NCBI RefSeq assembly: GCF_000344685.1
Contig: NW_006920416.1
Location: 719,612-783,611 of the forward strand
Direction: 5' to 3'
Source of the DNA: Gloeophyllum trabeum ATCC 11539
Lineage: Eukaryota > Basidiomycota > Agaricomycetes > Gloeophyllales > Gloeophyllaceae
Length of the DNA: 64,000 bases
Both the position numbers and the translations under genes were made by a program. The number at the start of each line of letters is the position of its first letter. The stretch's first letter is position 1. The notes beneath the pieces are model-generated. The model was given only the letters and a program-made list of their open reading frames with translations, did no database searches and was not told the DNA's origin. Of the stretch, positions 37,533 through 48,490 are shown in pieces.

Positions 37533-38489
37533 CTAGAAACCATCTGCACTTGCTGCAATCCCAGCGCCGAAATTAAAATGCGCGAAGAACGTGCGATCGA
37601 GGAACGCGTCGAAAGGGATCGCATTATCCCAGATGCTCCTATTCCCAGCTACCTCGTCCTTCCACTGACGAACACTGACTTCTTTACTGTCCCGCTCAGC
37701 GAGGTTGATGTATATACGCGTCGTGGGGATGCGGTCCCGCCGCCCGTCGACGTAGTCTTTCACGAGCGTCAGCGCAAAATCGGCGAGCCCGTAGGGCGGA
37801 AGGATGCCCGCACGCGGCTTGCGCGCCGTCAGCACAAGCTTCTGCATGCTGCTCTGCATAAGCACGCCGTCGAGCAGGGAGAACGTGTGCGCGTACAGCT
37901 CCCTCGCGGGGAACTCGAGATGCGTTAGACACGGGAGGGCGGGAATGCCCGTCGTGATGCCGAGGGCATGCAGGCGCAGGTGCGTGATCCCGCGGAGGAA
38001 CGCGCTCCCGACGTTGCACTCCTGGAACATGCGCCAGATCTGGAGGGGTCCCTCGTCGATGATCCAGATCTGCGCGCAGCGGAAGTGTCGGTTGTTGTTG
38101 GGACGATCGGTGTCCTCCTTGTCGTTGTGCTTGAGGGCTTCCAAGAGCGCCCACATGTAAAATCCCGGCAGGGCGATGGACTCGAGTGAGGGCATGACGC
38201 TGAAGAAGGGGATCGCGTTGCGCCAGTTGGCGCCGACGTTCTCGATCCAGAGATTGCGCACGAGAGACCCTATCGCGTCTGGGAAGGGCGTCAGGTTGGA
38301 GATGCGCCCACGCCCACGGATTACGAGAGTTGAGAAGAGATGCTTGAGTGCGACTGCGCGGGCCCAGGAGGAGACGAGAGAGATGGAGCAGGCGCTCTCC
38401 TTGCAGGATGCAGCTGCGTGCTCGAAGACGAGGATGACAATTTCCGGCGGAAGGGACAGCGTAGAAAGGCCGTCGCTAGCGTCCGACAT
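37533..38489 (-). CDS. F-box-like/LRR-type protein, copy B
   Basis: Single-exon 318-aa frame beginning MSDASDGLSTLSLPPEIVIL, with the F-box-like core LPPEIVILVFEHAAASCKES and SISLVSSWARAVALKHLF. A leucine-rich body follows (MPSLESIALPGFYMWALLEAL, ITHLRLHALG, LTHLEFPARELYAH). It is the paralogue of the 6684-7622 gene, on the opposite strand and about 30 kb away, with shared landmarks in the same order. It is presumed to be a substrate adaptor of a ubiquitin ligase, without known target. An unbroken frame and similar length to copy A indicate that both copies are functional. Confidence 0.83.
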   Translation of the reverse strand: MSDASDGLSTLSLPPEIVILVFEHAAASCKESACSISLVSSWARAVALKHLFSTLVIRGRGRISNLTPFPDAIGSLVRNLWIENVGANWRNAIPFFSVMPSLESIALPGFYMWALLEALKHNDKEDTDRPNNNRHFRCAQIWIIDEGPLQIWRMFQECNVGSAFLRGITHLRLHALGITTGIPALPCLTHLEFPARELYAHTFSLLDGVLMQSSMQKLVLTARKPRAGILPPYGLADFALTLVKDYVDGRRDRIPTTRIYINLAERDSKEVSVRQWKDEVAGNRSIWDNAIPFDAFLDRTFFAHFNFGAGIAASADGF

Positions 38490-38574
38490 AGCTTGTTATG
38501 GTCCTCCTAAATACTTTCCAGGGATGGCAGGTTAGGTCGGGGTCACGATTTATGATGGAGGCAGGAGGGAGTAA

Positions 38575-38976
38575 GGCTCCAACCATACGTTTACAGATTC
38601 TTGTAAACATAAACATAAACAACCAGTAAACTAAACAGTAAATAACCAGTAAACAGCCTGTTTCGTATGCTAAAGAGACTTCTTGCTCCCTCTAAAATGC
38701 CCTGATGTCTCCAAGAGCTCCCGAAAGCCATACGTGACATTGTCTAACATACTGGGAGGACCGTCGAAGCCGGTTGTCCTTGTGGCTCGTGGCCTGAGGC
38801 CGGTAAAACGTCGAAGGCCTGGAGTACACTCTCCTGAGCCCCCCAAGTCATCTATGAATTAAACATGGACAGCCTATATGAGCTTTCCGTGGTGCCAGAT
38901 TAGTTCAAGCAGATATCATATCTAACTTACACCAAAAAACCGTTTAAAACAGTAAATAAACTAAAAGGTTGGAGCC
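38575..38976. repeat. Possible short element bounded by GGCTCCAACC inverted repeats
   Basis: GGCTCCAACC at 38575-38584 faces its inverse GGTTGGAGCC at 38967-38976, about 400 bp apart. AT-rich repeats (AAACAGTAAATAA, GTAAAC) occur inside near both ends. No target duplication was found and there is only one copy in the window, so the element call is tentative. Confidence 0.35.
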
Positions 38977-39345
38977 CTGAAGCAAAGGTTAACGCCCACC
39001 TATTTCACTTTGCTGGAATTCTACACCCTTTCAACACTTTTAAGCGCAGTAACCTGCAATTGAACTAGACGACTGCTAGTTCCTGCAAACGCAGCGTTAG
39101 CCAAGCAGGAGAGGATGGCGAAATTAGCCAGAATGGCGTCTGTCACGGTGCGGTTCAACTGCTGCGAGTGGCAGCTGTCTTGTTGCACAGATCCATGACC
39201 CTTGTGCAATATTCTGCCCCGTAAATATATCACTACTCATACATAGTGGTCCCCGAACTAGGCAATCTATCTTGGCACACAAAACTCATGGCCCGAAGCG
39301 ACTCACGATAGAAACATCTTGCTGCAGATCCAAACGGGAACTCCA

Positions 39346-41445
39346 TCAAGCCACAACCTGCGATCCGCTCCTCGTCCACACTTCCTTGCCCTTCACCCAC
39401 GTACATACGACATGCCCCTTCCTGTCCAACACGACGAGATCCGCATCCGCACCCGGCCTGAGCGTGCCCTTCCTGTTCTCGATGCCCAAGCACCTGGACA
39501 GTGCCACTGACGTTGAGCGAGAGGACGAAGCGAAGACGACGAGTGAGGGGTGCTTACTTTGCAGGGTTGTAGGTCGCGCACTTAATCGCCTCGCCGAGCG
39601 AGCACCCCGTGAAGCGCGAGAAGTTGCGGACGCACTTGTCCAGGGTGACGACACTGACACGAATAAGAGTGAGAACCAGGCAATGCAATCAACACTGAGT
39701 CGGAGCCGAAATTGTTAAGTCTCATATGCATACCTTCCTGCGAGCGTGTCCGTCCCTTCCAGGTATAGCTTGTCGCCCTCCTTTACGAATCTCTTCCCAT
39801 CACGCCATTCATGTACACCGTCCTTGAGGTGCGGGTCGAGGATCTTCATGGCTATCCCAAAGTAAAGTGAACGGTCCCGATACACTAGTCGCTCTGAGCA
39901 CAGCGGGACTCACCATCCGTTATCAGGATACACCCATCAGGATACGCTCCATAGGCGAGCTATGAGCCCTCACCTTGTCAGTCCCCCACTGACTCACCGA
40001 ACGCCATACCACTTACCCGCACAGAGTTGGGATGCGAATGTATCCCATCCACGATCATCTCGTAGAACGGCCTCTCAAACGCCATGTCCGCCGTCTCGCC
40101 CTTATCAAGGTGCAGCTCCGGCCTCCCCCCCTTCTGGCTCAACCGCTGCGCAATCGTCTCGCTGCTGATTGCCAGCTCCCTCCTGTCCACCGGCGTCTGC
40201 GGCGGCGTCTCGTGCTCGTCGAACGCCTCCGACGTCGCCTTGCCGCCGTGGTGCAGGCGCAGGGTCCCACCACGCGAGACGGGGTGCACGGGCGACCCTG
40301 GCGTGCGCGTGGTGACGGGGGTGGCGAGAGGCGTGAACGCGGAGGAGAGGTGTGGGGACGCGCCGAGCAGGCCGATGATCGACGGGTCCCGGTGGTGCAG
40401 CAGCGGCATCGCGTTGAACAAGTGGGTAATCAGGCGCGCGCCCTGGATTACCGCGAGCGTCGCCGTGTCCGTCTTTGCGATACTACGCTCAAATACTTAG
40501 TACAATGGCCGCCCGGACAAACCGTAGCGCTCGCGACATACGACGCACCTGTGGCCGATGGAGTAGACGACCCCCCGCTTGATCAGCTCCGGGACGGTGT
40601 CCATCACGCCGTCGATCTCAGGGGCCGCGGTGATAATCCGCACACCTACACGATCGGTCTCGCCGTCCTCCATCATCCAGTCCTCGGCGTGCACGAGGTT
40701 CTCGGCGCCGTACACGTCCTCGAAGGATTTGAGGCGCTCCGGAGCGGGGATGATGAACGGCGGCGCGTGCGCGCCGCGCTTCGCCATCTGGATGAAGGGG
40801 CCCTCGGCGTGCCAGCCGAGTAGGTTGGCGGAGTTGGGCACGGAGAAGGGGCGCAGGAGATGGAGGAGTTTGGGGTAGAGGGATTTTTCTTGGGTCTAAC
40901 GCACCCGCATTTACTTAGACGATGGATGAGAGTTGTAATGGGTACTTACGATGAGGGTGGGTACGAGACTAGGCGAGATAGATAAGAAAGTCATTCGGTC
41001 ATGATGGGAGGAACATACGAAGTGACGCCTGTCTCTACGATTTTCAACGCAACCGTCTTCATCCCCTCTTTGTAGGCTTCATCGTCTCCCTCGTATACAG
41101 AGAAATCGAAGCCGTATGCTCCGTTGATCTGGATGTCAATCAATCCAGGACTTGAAGTCTATAACATCAGCTCCATATCCTCGCGCGGTGAGATGGACCT
41201 GCCTCAGGATGTTGCCACCGAGGTCGATAATTCTGTCCGGCCGCTCCTTCCTGAGGAAGAATGTCCGCTGTTGGCCGACGCTATTCAGCCCCCATTCTCT
41301 GTTTCGCGCTCTGACTACTTCGCACCTGGGAATCCAGAATAATACCCCGGCGCTCGTCTATCCACAGGTCCCTCTCGACCAAGCTTCCATCCTCCAACGG
41401 AAGAAGGCAGTTCGTGAAGCAGATAAGACCGTTCGGTGAAGTCAT
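39346..41445 (-). CDS. nagA: N-acetylglucosamine-6-phosphate deacetylase
   Basis: A multi-exon gene (first exon 41445-41326) of about 518 aa. Amidohydrolase landmarks occur in order: [27 protein letters not shown] (metal-ligand Glu); [39 protein letters not shown] (catalytic-site His); DGCILITDA (catalytic Asp); and [19 protein letters not shown] near the C-terminus. The enzyme removes acetate from GlcNAc-6-phosphate to give glucosamine-6-phosphate, in cytosolic use of chitin-derived GlcNAc. It is longer than bacterial NagA (about 380 aa), mainly because of an insert of about 80 residues between GLLGASP and [13 protein letters not shown]. One intron appears to use a GC donor (AG|GCAGGT). Other GlcNAc-catabolic genes, clustered in some yeasts, are absent here. 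The gene symbol follows the bacterial name; fungal homologues are also called DAC1. Confidence 0.95.
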
Positions 41446-41713
41446 GATTATTGTCAGTAAAGTCCAGGTAAACCAGTAAGTAGTCCGGGCTTATAAGACG
41501 CCCAAGGCCAGGTGGGGGTTCCAGTCGAAGATGCGAAAAGGCCTGTGCTCATCGCCACCAACGTTCCAACGCGGTCCATATGGATCGCAATGGATCGAGA
41601 ATAGACTGCATGAGGGTATCTCTGTCATCATGTGCCGAGCTCGACTGTTTTCGGCATTCTGTCCCGACTGCCGAAGGCCCTTCACGCGGTGCAGGCAAAA
41701 GACCAATGGTCCA

Positions 41714-42475
41714 AGGACCCCTGATAATAGGTATCAAGGCTTTATTTTGAATCCTGAGAATCCGACCTTTTTGTCCGCGCCAAATTTCCGGATTTGGTGC
41801 CGTTTTGTCCGCGAAAAATGTGGCCTGAGCGGATTTTGGCCGAAAATGTCCGCGATTCTGATCAGGGCTCTGCTTACAAGACCTTTGTCCGCGCTGTAGG
41901 ATAAGGCATTAAAATGTATCAATTTTGCTCTTCTAGTAATGTATATCTATAGCACCACTCTATTCACCGTCAGAAATCATGTCCACACCGCTCGCCGCCT
42001 TGCGTTTGCGGCGGAATTTTGCCAGTTCTTCCACTGCGGGAGCCAACTCCGCCATCTCCGATTCAAGATGGAACTCGTTATAGAAACAGTCATGTTTCTA
42101 GTATGTGAACTACAATAACTTAATAAATGCTGGATAGACATAGTCTACTATGAGATGGGATAGGGACCCACAATGGCCACATCCATCGTATAGAGAAAAA
42201 GTTGAAAAGTCATGCCTACATGGAGAATCGAACCTAGTATCCAGGAATCAACCAATCGTACATGGGTCAAGCGGTAACCCCTGGACCACGAGACTATAGA
42301 TGTCCGCACAAGCATAAGGCATCGATAGCGGATGGTATATATGTCCGCGAAAAAAATCAGACGTGCACCCGTTTTTGGGCCTTTCTGTCCGCGAAAAATA
42401 AGGCCTGGTGAGGTCTAATTTGGCTTGATTTGTCCGCGTTTCCACAAAGCCTTGATACCTATTATCAGGGGTCCT
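41714..42475. mobile_element. hAT-like non-autonomous element, copy 2
   Basis: A 762-bp element whose left end AGGACCCCTGATAATAGGTA is mirrored by the right end over about 29 bp. It is flanked by the perfect 8-bp direct repeat ATGGTCCA (41706-41713 and 42476-42483). Repeated TTTGTCCGCG/GTCCGCGAAAA words crowd both subterminal regions, as in hAT elements, where they bind transposase. There is no coding capacity. A tRNA-like sequence sits inside on the minus strand. Its terminal AGGACCCCTG is shared with the element at 48491. Confidence 0.85.
42216..42297 (-). other. tRNA-like (pol III promoter-like) sequence inside the hAT-like element
   Basis: On the minus strand TGGTCCAGGGG (A-box-like, within 42274-42289) is followed about 50 nt later by GGTTCGATTC (B-box, 42225-42234), the spacing of a tRNA gene. 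The T-stem does not pair and the acceptor and anticodon stems are poor, so this is a decayed tRNA or a SINE-like head, not a working tRNA. Confidence 0.5.
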
Positions 42476-42878
42476 ATGGTCCAGGGCACACGCATGGGGC
42501 TGGAAGGTACGAACCGTCAATGATATACAGGGGCACCCAAGTACGGCGTTGAAGCAGCGATAGCAATTGCGGTCATTAACGGTACTCCTCCAGCTGTCGG
42601 GCGACGTGCGAGCGAGTCCTATGCAAACTGGAAATCACTGAAGAATCCTCAAGCCCTCTGCCACAGTATGATACGTTCAAAGTCAATAGCGCAGTCTCCT
42701 ACTGAACTTGATTGTCTCAGTAAACTGAAAGGGAGAAAGGAAAGTGTCTCGCGTCCATGTGGCAGCAGCCGCGCCACGTGTCTGTCGCGTGCTGCACGTG
42801 CTCAGCCACAGACGCGTTAATTATTGCGCCGAAAACTGCTCCCAGTGCCTCCTATGGCCTCCGCAGGATCGCAGAGCC

Positions 42879-44660
42879 ATGGAAGAGCTCTTCAACGGTC
42901 CCATAGACTCCAATACCCTTCCCCGAATCGCCCAAAAGCGACTGGACGCCCGGCGAGCCGTCCTGTCCGGTGACCTTGTCCGTAACCAGGTATTCCTGCG
43001 TGTAAGGAGCGCTTACCATGGAGCGACGCTCAAGGGATTCGGAGAGGCGTGTATGGGTACACTGCGCTCAGCACCTCTAATGGACCCTCCCATACCCACC
43101 GGGATGACTGCCACTGTGCAGAGAATGCATGACATTTTACTGCGTAGAAACGGAGTTCTCAAGGAAGAGTTGAAGGAGGTACGGGCCCTGGAATCCACAC
43201 AGTTGTGCTGTTGTCTCAAAAATAGGTAGATTCCAGGTCTTTTGAAGCGTCTCAAAGAGCTCCTGCGCGTCTACTACAACGCCCGGGTAACTGGGAAAAA
43301 ATCTCCTGAATTCAAATTCTGCGACGTACAAGATATAGCAGATGTGGGGCTCCTGCTGCACGAGATTGGTGTCTTCCTCCAGCTCAGCCCCGTGCGCCTG
43401 CGTATTCTTCTCGAGACCGCTCCCGAAACTGAGAAATTCATCCTCGAAGAGCCCATCGACGTTGGACCCTTCCGTGAGGCCACCGCGCGTGCGAAGGACC
43501 TCATTGAAGCCGGCCGCGAAGTCGAGCAGGAGGAAAAGGACGCCGTCTTCGACCATTATGACGAGGCGGACAACGACCAGGCCGCCTTTCAGATGGCGTT
43601 CCTCCTAGGAGACGTGCTCGTGGCATTCGTACTGAATCCGGTCAAGGATGCAAAGGATAAGCAGAGGTACCAGAAGGCTATGAAGCGTCTGGTCGAGTGG
43701 TCGACTAGCAAGCTGTACCGCGCTGCGTTGGGTGATGCGCTCACCGCCGCGATGATACCCCTCTATCGCAATCGCGCGGCCTTCATCAAGTTTTGCCAAG
43801 CCGGTGGACTCGGGTCGTTCATTGGTGACTGGGTAAGGAGTCGTGATTTGGCAGAGGGTGAGCTGATGCTGACCCATTCATCAGGTGGAAAGCTTCATCT
43901 CGGAGTCGGTTTGTGAAGAGGTCGTGCAGACGTTGCCTGATCAAGTGTGGATCGGCCAGACGCCTGCCTCCCTGGCAGCAGTTACTCGTGAGTTAGCTAG
44001 GAAGGTGGAATTTGCTGGAGATGAGATAGCGGTGAGCAACTCACATCTCATTCACCTCGTTTTCGGTAAAATTCTCATTCAATTTGCAGGCAACGCCAGT
44101 CTTCGCCAACATGATGCACCAGATGTACTCAAGGTACGGTCTTGCCCCCTTCGAAGCAGCCAGCTCGGTCCCAGGAGACGCGGTCATCTTCTACTTCATC
44201 TACCGGCGCCTATCCAACGGCAAGAGACAGCAGAAAGTCAAGAACGTGAAGGACTGGATGCACCTCCTCGAGAAGTACAAGAACGTGCCTCGGGCGACGA
44301 GGCAGCGCCACAGTTGGTCCGTCATGTCACTCCCAGCGCGATGGGAGTGCATTGACCTGTTCGGGTGCGAGTACAAGAATTGTCCGGAGAAGGCTGCGCT
44401 GCTCGAAATACAGCAGGCTCGTAAGAAAGGGACAAGGGACCCCGTGCTGGAGGACCGACTGTTCAGATGGGGTGCGGAGGCGAGGATATGCAGCAGGTAT
44501 GCGCGCCCATGTCTAGCGGTGATCGACCTTTGCTGATGCAGCGGCTGGTAGTTGCAAATACGTCTCTTATTGCGGGAGAGATTGTCAGACTGCGGATTGG
44601 CAGAATCACAAGGCGAAGTGCAAGGAGGAGACCGCGAAAGGTAAGGATGAGGAGATCTAG
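42879..44660 (+). CDS. MYND-type zinc-finger protein, copy 2
   Basis: Five exons: 42879-43178, 43230-43832, 43885-44031, 44090-44496 and 44552-44660, about 521 aa. The body (LLKRLKELLRVYYNARVTGKK through IKFCQAGGLGSFIGDW, then ESFISESVCEEVVQTLPDQVW) and the end ICSSCKYVSYCGRDCQ, ADWQNHKAKC match the protein at 23270-25089 throughout. The zinc segment again has CxxC, YCxxxC and HxxxC, with GCEYKNCPE upstream as a possible extra pair. Three exons have exactly the paralogue's length, and coding similarity continues across all five exons, so both copies seem to be under constraint. The molecular role is unknown; a MYND finger suggests protein-protein binding. Its 3' end faces the 3' end of the family X gene, 260 bp away. 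Confidence 0.87.
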
Positions 44661-44921
44661 GAGGTTCATAGTACTACGCTCGGGATCCCCAGGTACTCTA
44701 GTCTCCCAAAGGCGACCGATTAAATGCCTCCCTTATAAGGCAGGTGGAGGGCAGTCGGCATACAGGTACTCATGGCCGGAGGCATAAAATCATACATTTG
44801 CAGTGGGGGTGCTAGCGTTAGCGTGTTATATCAAGAATACACAGCCACATTACCAATGGTGGTACACAGATGAGACAGAGAACATATTCGGTCTGGGGCG
44901 CACTGACAATCCTGGCATCGA

Positions 44922-46756
44922 CTAAATGATATCCCCATCATCCGACTCATCGTCTAGGGTGCCATCAGACTCGTCACCACAATCAGGGAGTACACCCAGG
45001 CATTCCTCGTCGCCTCCCCCGATACCATCCCACGAGCACTCGCCCGGGTTCGACAGGACGATCACATCAAGAACATTGAAGCCAACGGAGCCCTCGAGAC
45101 CTTCTACATTGATCCTTCCTCTGTTCTCGTAGCGAGACACTGTGTAGACGACGACCACGGCGGCGTCGGCTGGTACTGGCCCGTGAAAACGTGGCAGGTG
45201 GCGATATTTGCATAGCTTGAAAGAGTCGTGTCTGCCGTCGAAGACTTCCACTAGCAAAGACTTCAGGATAAAAGGCCATAATCATGAGAGATTGCTACCT
45301 GGATCATTGTATGCCCGGACTTGGGGGTAAACTTCGAAAGAACGGAAGGTCAGAGCAAGCCAAAAATTAGCTCAGCATTCTTACTGTGGCCTCCTTGAAT
45401 TGGTTGAGCCTGCCTCGGAAGCTGGCTGGGAGACGGGGAAGCCGCCGCTAACACTTTGGGTAGGATGCAACGTTAAGTGGATAAGGATAGCGACTCACAG
45501 ATCCTGCGCATAGTCGAGAACGCGACGCCGTTTCGGAACGTCGAGGTGTAGAGACATCTAGCCTTGAAGACGGCCCCCACCACCGCGCACAACCTGGGCC
45601 ACGTCGTCTGGGAAGGGGTAACGCAAATCTGGGGTTGATCGACGGAAAGATGCAGAGAGCTCCATGAGCAAAACCCCACTGCGAAGAAGATGCCGCAGTT
45701 CCAGCTGTCTTTGACATAGAGGTATTTCGAAGGCACGAAATATGCATCCGGATCCACCAGCGCTAGATTCCTCAGCTTCGAGGTATCCCTATGCGTGTCT
45801 AGGCGAAGCAGGCGGCTGGAGCAAATACTGATAAAGAGATATTCAGGTACAAGTTCATGGTACTGAAACTGACTTCTTCGTCCTGTCATCAGGATATGAA
45901 TGCATTTGCTCCAAGCTCACAGGCTGGATCACAGCAGCTGCACCATTTACGCCCGTTAGGACCCTGGTCGGTTTCAAGAGGGGCAAATCGCGCATGATAT
46001 CCCTCCTGTGGGCACTGGATTACATTTATTCTTACAAAGGTATATATGGGACATACCCGGCGGGCTTTTCAGGGGATGTGTCCAATCCAAGGGAGGAACT
46101 GAGAATCTAATGAGTGCTGCTCCAGCTCCGAAAATAAAACAAAGGCGTACTCGATGGTAAACGAACCTGATTGGGAATCAGATTCTGCAATCGAGCATTG
46201 TGCATCCTGCGACAATGCTTCGCTCGCAGTTTGGCGTTCGCCGTTTGCTTTCACTGAGCTCTAAGAACGCTGTGTGTGAATAGGCCAAGCCAGATGGGGC
46301 GACTCAGACGCCAGTGGGTGGTGGTATATACCTCGATGTCGGCGATGCGCTTGTCCAACTCTTCGACGCTGACGGCATGGCCGTCTCGCAGACCCGCTGC
46401 CAATATCTGTATGCGAAGGTGCAATGTCGGAGGAACAAGCACTGCCTGTGTTACATACGCACGTTCTGTAAAGTCTGCAAGCGTGTCTTGCACGCTTCGA
46501 TGTGACGCTGTCTAGTCCCAGGACGGAGTGTGTTCAACCAAGTGATGCGAGGGCCCTTCGCTAACCCGGCCAGGCACTCTTCAACCTCACTAGCATCAAG
46601 TATCAGGACCTGAGATAGTCACAGGTACAACTTATGCGGTTGCACTAACGATTTAATTTGTTGTAGCACAGAGTCGTCAATGCTGTTGCTATAGCTGCAG
46701 CCTGTATCAATAGCTTTCTGTGAGTCGCCTTCTGTGCCGACCAAAACAGCGTTCAT
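44922..46756 (-). CDS. Family X protein, minus-strand copy (X3); coiled-coil N-terminus, conserved C-terminal domain
   Basis: A multi-exon gene. The first exon starts MNAVLVGTEGDSQKAIDTG. Then come SEVEECLAGLAKGPRITWLN, LRPGTRQRHIEACKTRLQTL and ILAAGLRDGHAVSVEELDKR, the last two predicted coiled coil. The C-terminal domain is recognised by comparison with the other copies: RLLRLDTHRDTSKLRNL, FAVGFCSWSSLHLSVDQPQI, CVTPSQTTWPRLCAVVGAVF, FRNGVAFSTMRR, VEVFDGRHDSF and SVGFNVLDVIVLSNPGECSW, ending in an acidic tail (last exon 45250-44922). One junction near 45450 appears one base short relative to the other copies, so the gene may be slightly damaged. I do not recognise the family. No F-box or catalytic motif was found. 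Exon limits in the 5' half are approximate. Confidence 0.55.
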
Positions 46757-48490
46757 AGCCTGCCGAAGTTAGAATAAGGTCTGTGCAAGTTTGAATATGA
46801 GAGCTCATACCTGGGAAGCGGAAATGAGTGCCAAGATCAGGGGAGGGAGGTATCGCTGGTGGAAGAGGAGTCGTAAGGACAGGACTGATACGCTGTATTA
46901 GTATGATATATGACGCACCGCCGCGCGAGATCCGTTGCTGCGCTTGGACGCTGTCTAACTATCAAGACGTCTCTGTCAGAAGTGAGCGATTGAATACAGC
47001 CTTCGGGATGGCGTACCTGATTGTCCTCCCACCTTCAGTGGAAACCGGCCGCTTTGAGCTGTGATTACGAGCATGAATTACCACTGTTGGATGACTTGAG
47101 GCCTAAACCTTATTTTCAAGAAAGGGTCGCTTGACGGACCTGGGAGGCTCGGAGAGCTGTGATGGCGGGAGCAAAAGCGACGCCGCGATCAACGAGCAGC
47201 TATGTAGATTAAACTCAATGAGGATGGTCCAATCCCCATCACGGTATATCAAGGTTCAAGCCTACCTATCGGATTCTAGATGTCCAAGTCTTAGGCGAAG
47301 ATCAAAAGCAATATCGTGTTCTCCGTGAATCAACATACACGGAGAGCAAACGCAACCATGACTACTTATTTGGCTTGATGTCCATTCGTTATAAGTCTAT
47401 GAACTAACGAACGTTCCGAGAAGGGGATTTACTCGTGACAGTACGTACCTCGGGGTCCAACAATCATGTGGCAACTGCAACTTTGACATGCGCCATCCTC
47501 ATTTCTGCCAGGAACTCACCTATAGCGGAGCGAAAGCGGGCGCTCGACTTCAGACAGGCGATGCACCATGTCAACAAGGAGACATTGTGATGAAGTAAGA
47601 ACTAAGATACCAGCAACTAGGTCTGATATAGACCGAGACGGGCGGGAGTCGTCGATACATTTACAACGGACGATTGATGATCAGAGCGTGCTAGGACGGT
47701 TGGGAAACGAGGGTGTCGAAGATCTCTCTCGCCGTCTCGCTAGCCGGGAAGCTCTGATTCTGACACGTACTGCGTCACTTTCAAGGCGGAAAGAAGAGGA
47801 GCTAATCCTCACTTTCTGGAAATGGCAATCCGTAGTTAAGACACGCGCAAACCAAGTGTAAAGTAATATTTTGCCGAGTGAAGCTACCTGCGACGAGATA
47901 CAATTAGCACAGAAAGCTCTAACAAAGACAGTACTCGTCGCTAAAGTCAAGAGGACTCCACAACTCAGAGAGAAGATACAGTCTGTTGATGAGACTACGT
48001 CACTCAAGAGCATCCACGCGCCCCGAATGGCGGAGATCTCTCGTCCGACTACATGCATTCGATACATGCAATTTTCATCACTATACATAGGAAGAAACGG
48101 GCCCGGGACGACGGGATTGGACACAGCGGAGACAGACTCACCTGCGTGTACTAGCATTCAAGTCTTTCCGCGCATTCACGCCCCACTCTCTGCTGTGAGA
48201 TGAGCCATGTTCGCGAAAACCTGGGTATATTCTCTGGGTCGGGAGATGACACTGACATCTCTCGAAACAGGTGTTTCACATTTTCCAGGGCATCAGAGCG
48301 AGTAAAGGAAAGACACACAGCGACTGGTCCCGGCGTGAGACTAAGAACCGTCCTTCGGGGAAGAGAAAGAACATGCGCAAATTCTCTCTCTTCAAGATCA
48401 AAAAGCATCGTGTCTGGACGATTCTGCCCCCAGAGCTATGGAGCCTGAAGAAGCTAGAAAATAAGTCATGTGATACCAGTCACCAACATG
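46757..48490. other. Intergenic, no gene recognised
   Basis: Plus-strand frames at 47568-47861 (with ALILTRTASLSRRKEEELIL) and 47871-48203 look mildly protein-like, but show no domain and do not join through a good intron. They could be remnants of a decayed gene. Nothing else is supported. Confidence 0.4.

Noticed and set aside
40032..40823. 263-codon plus-strand frame
   Set aside because: It lies antisense to the nagA exons, whose family motifs are unmistakable; composition explains the open frame.
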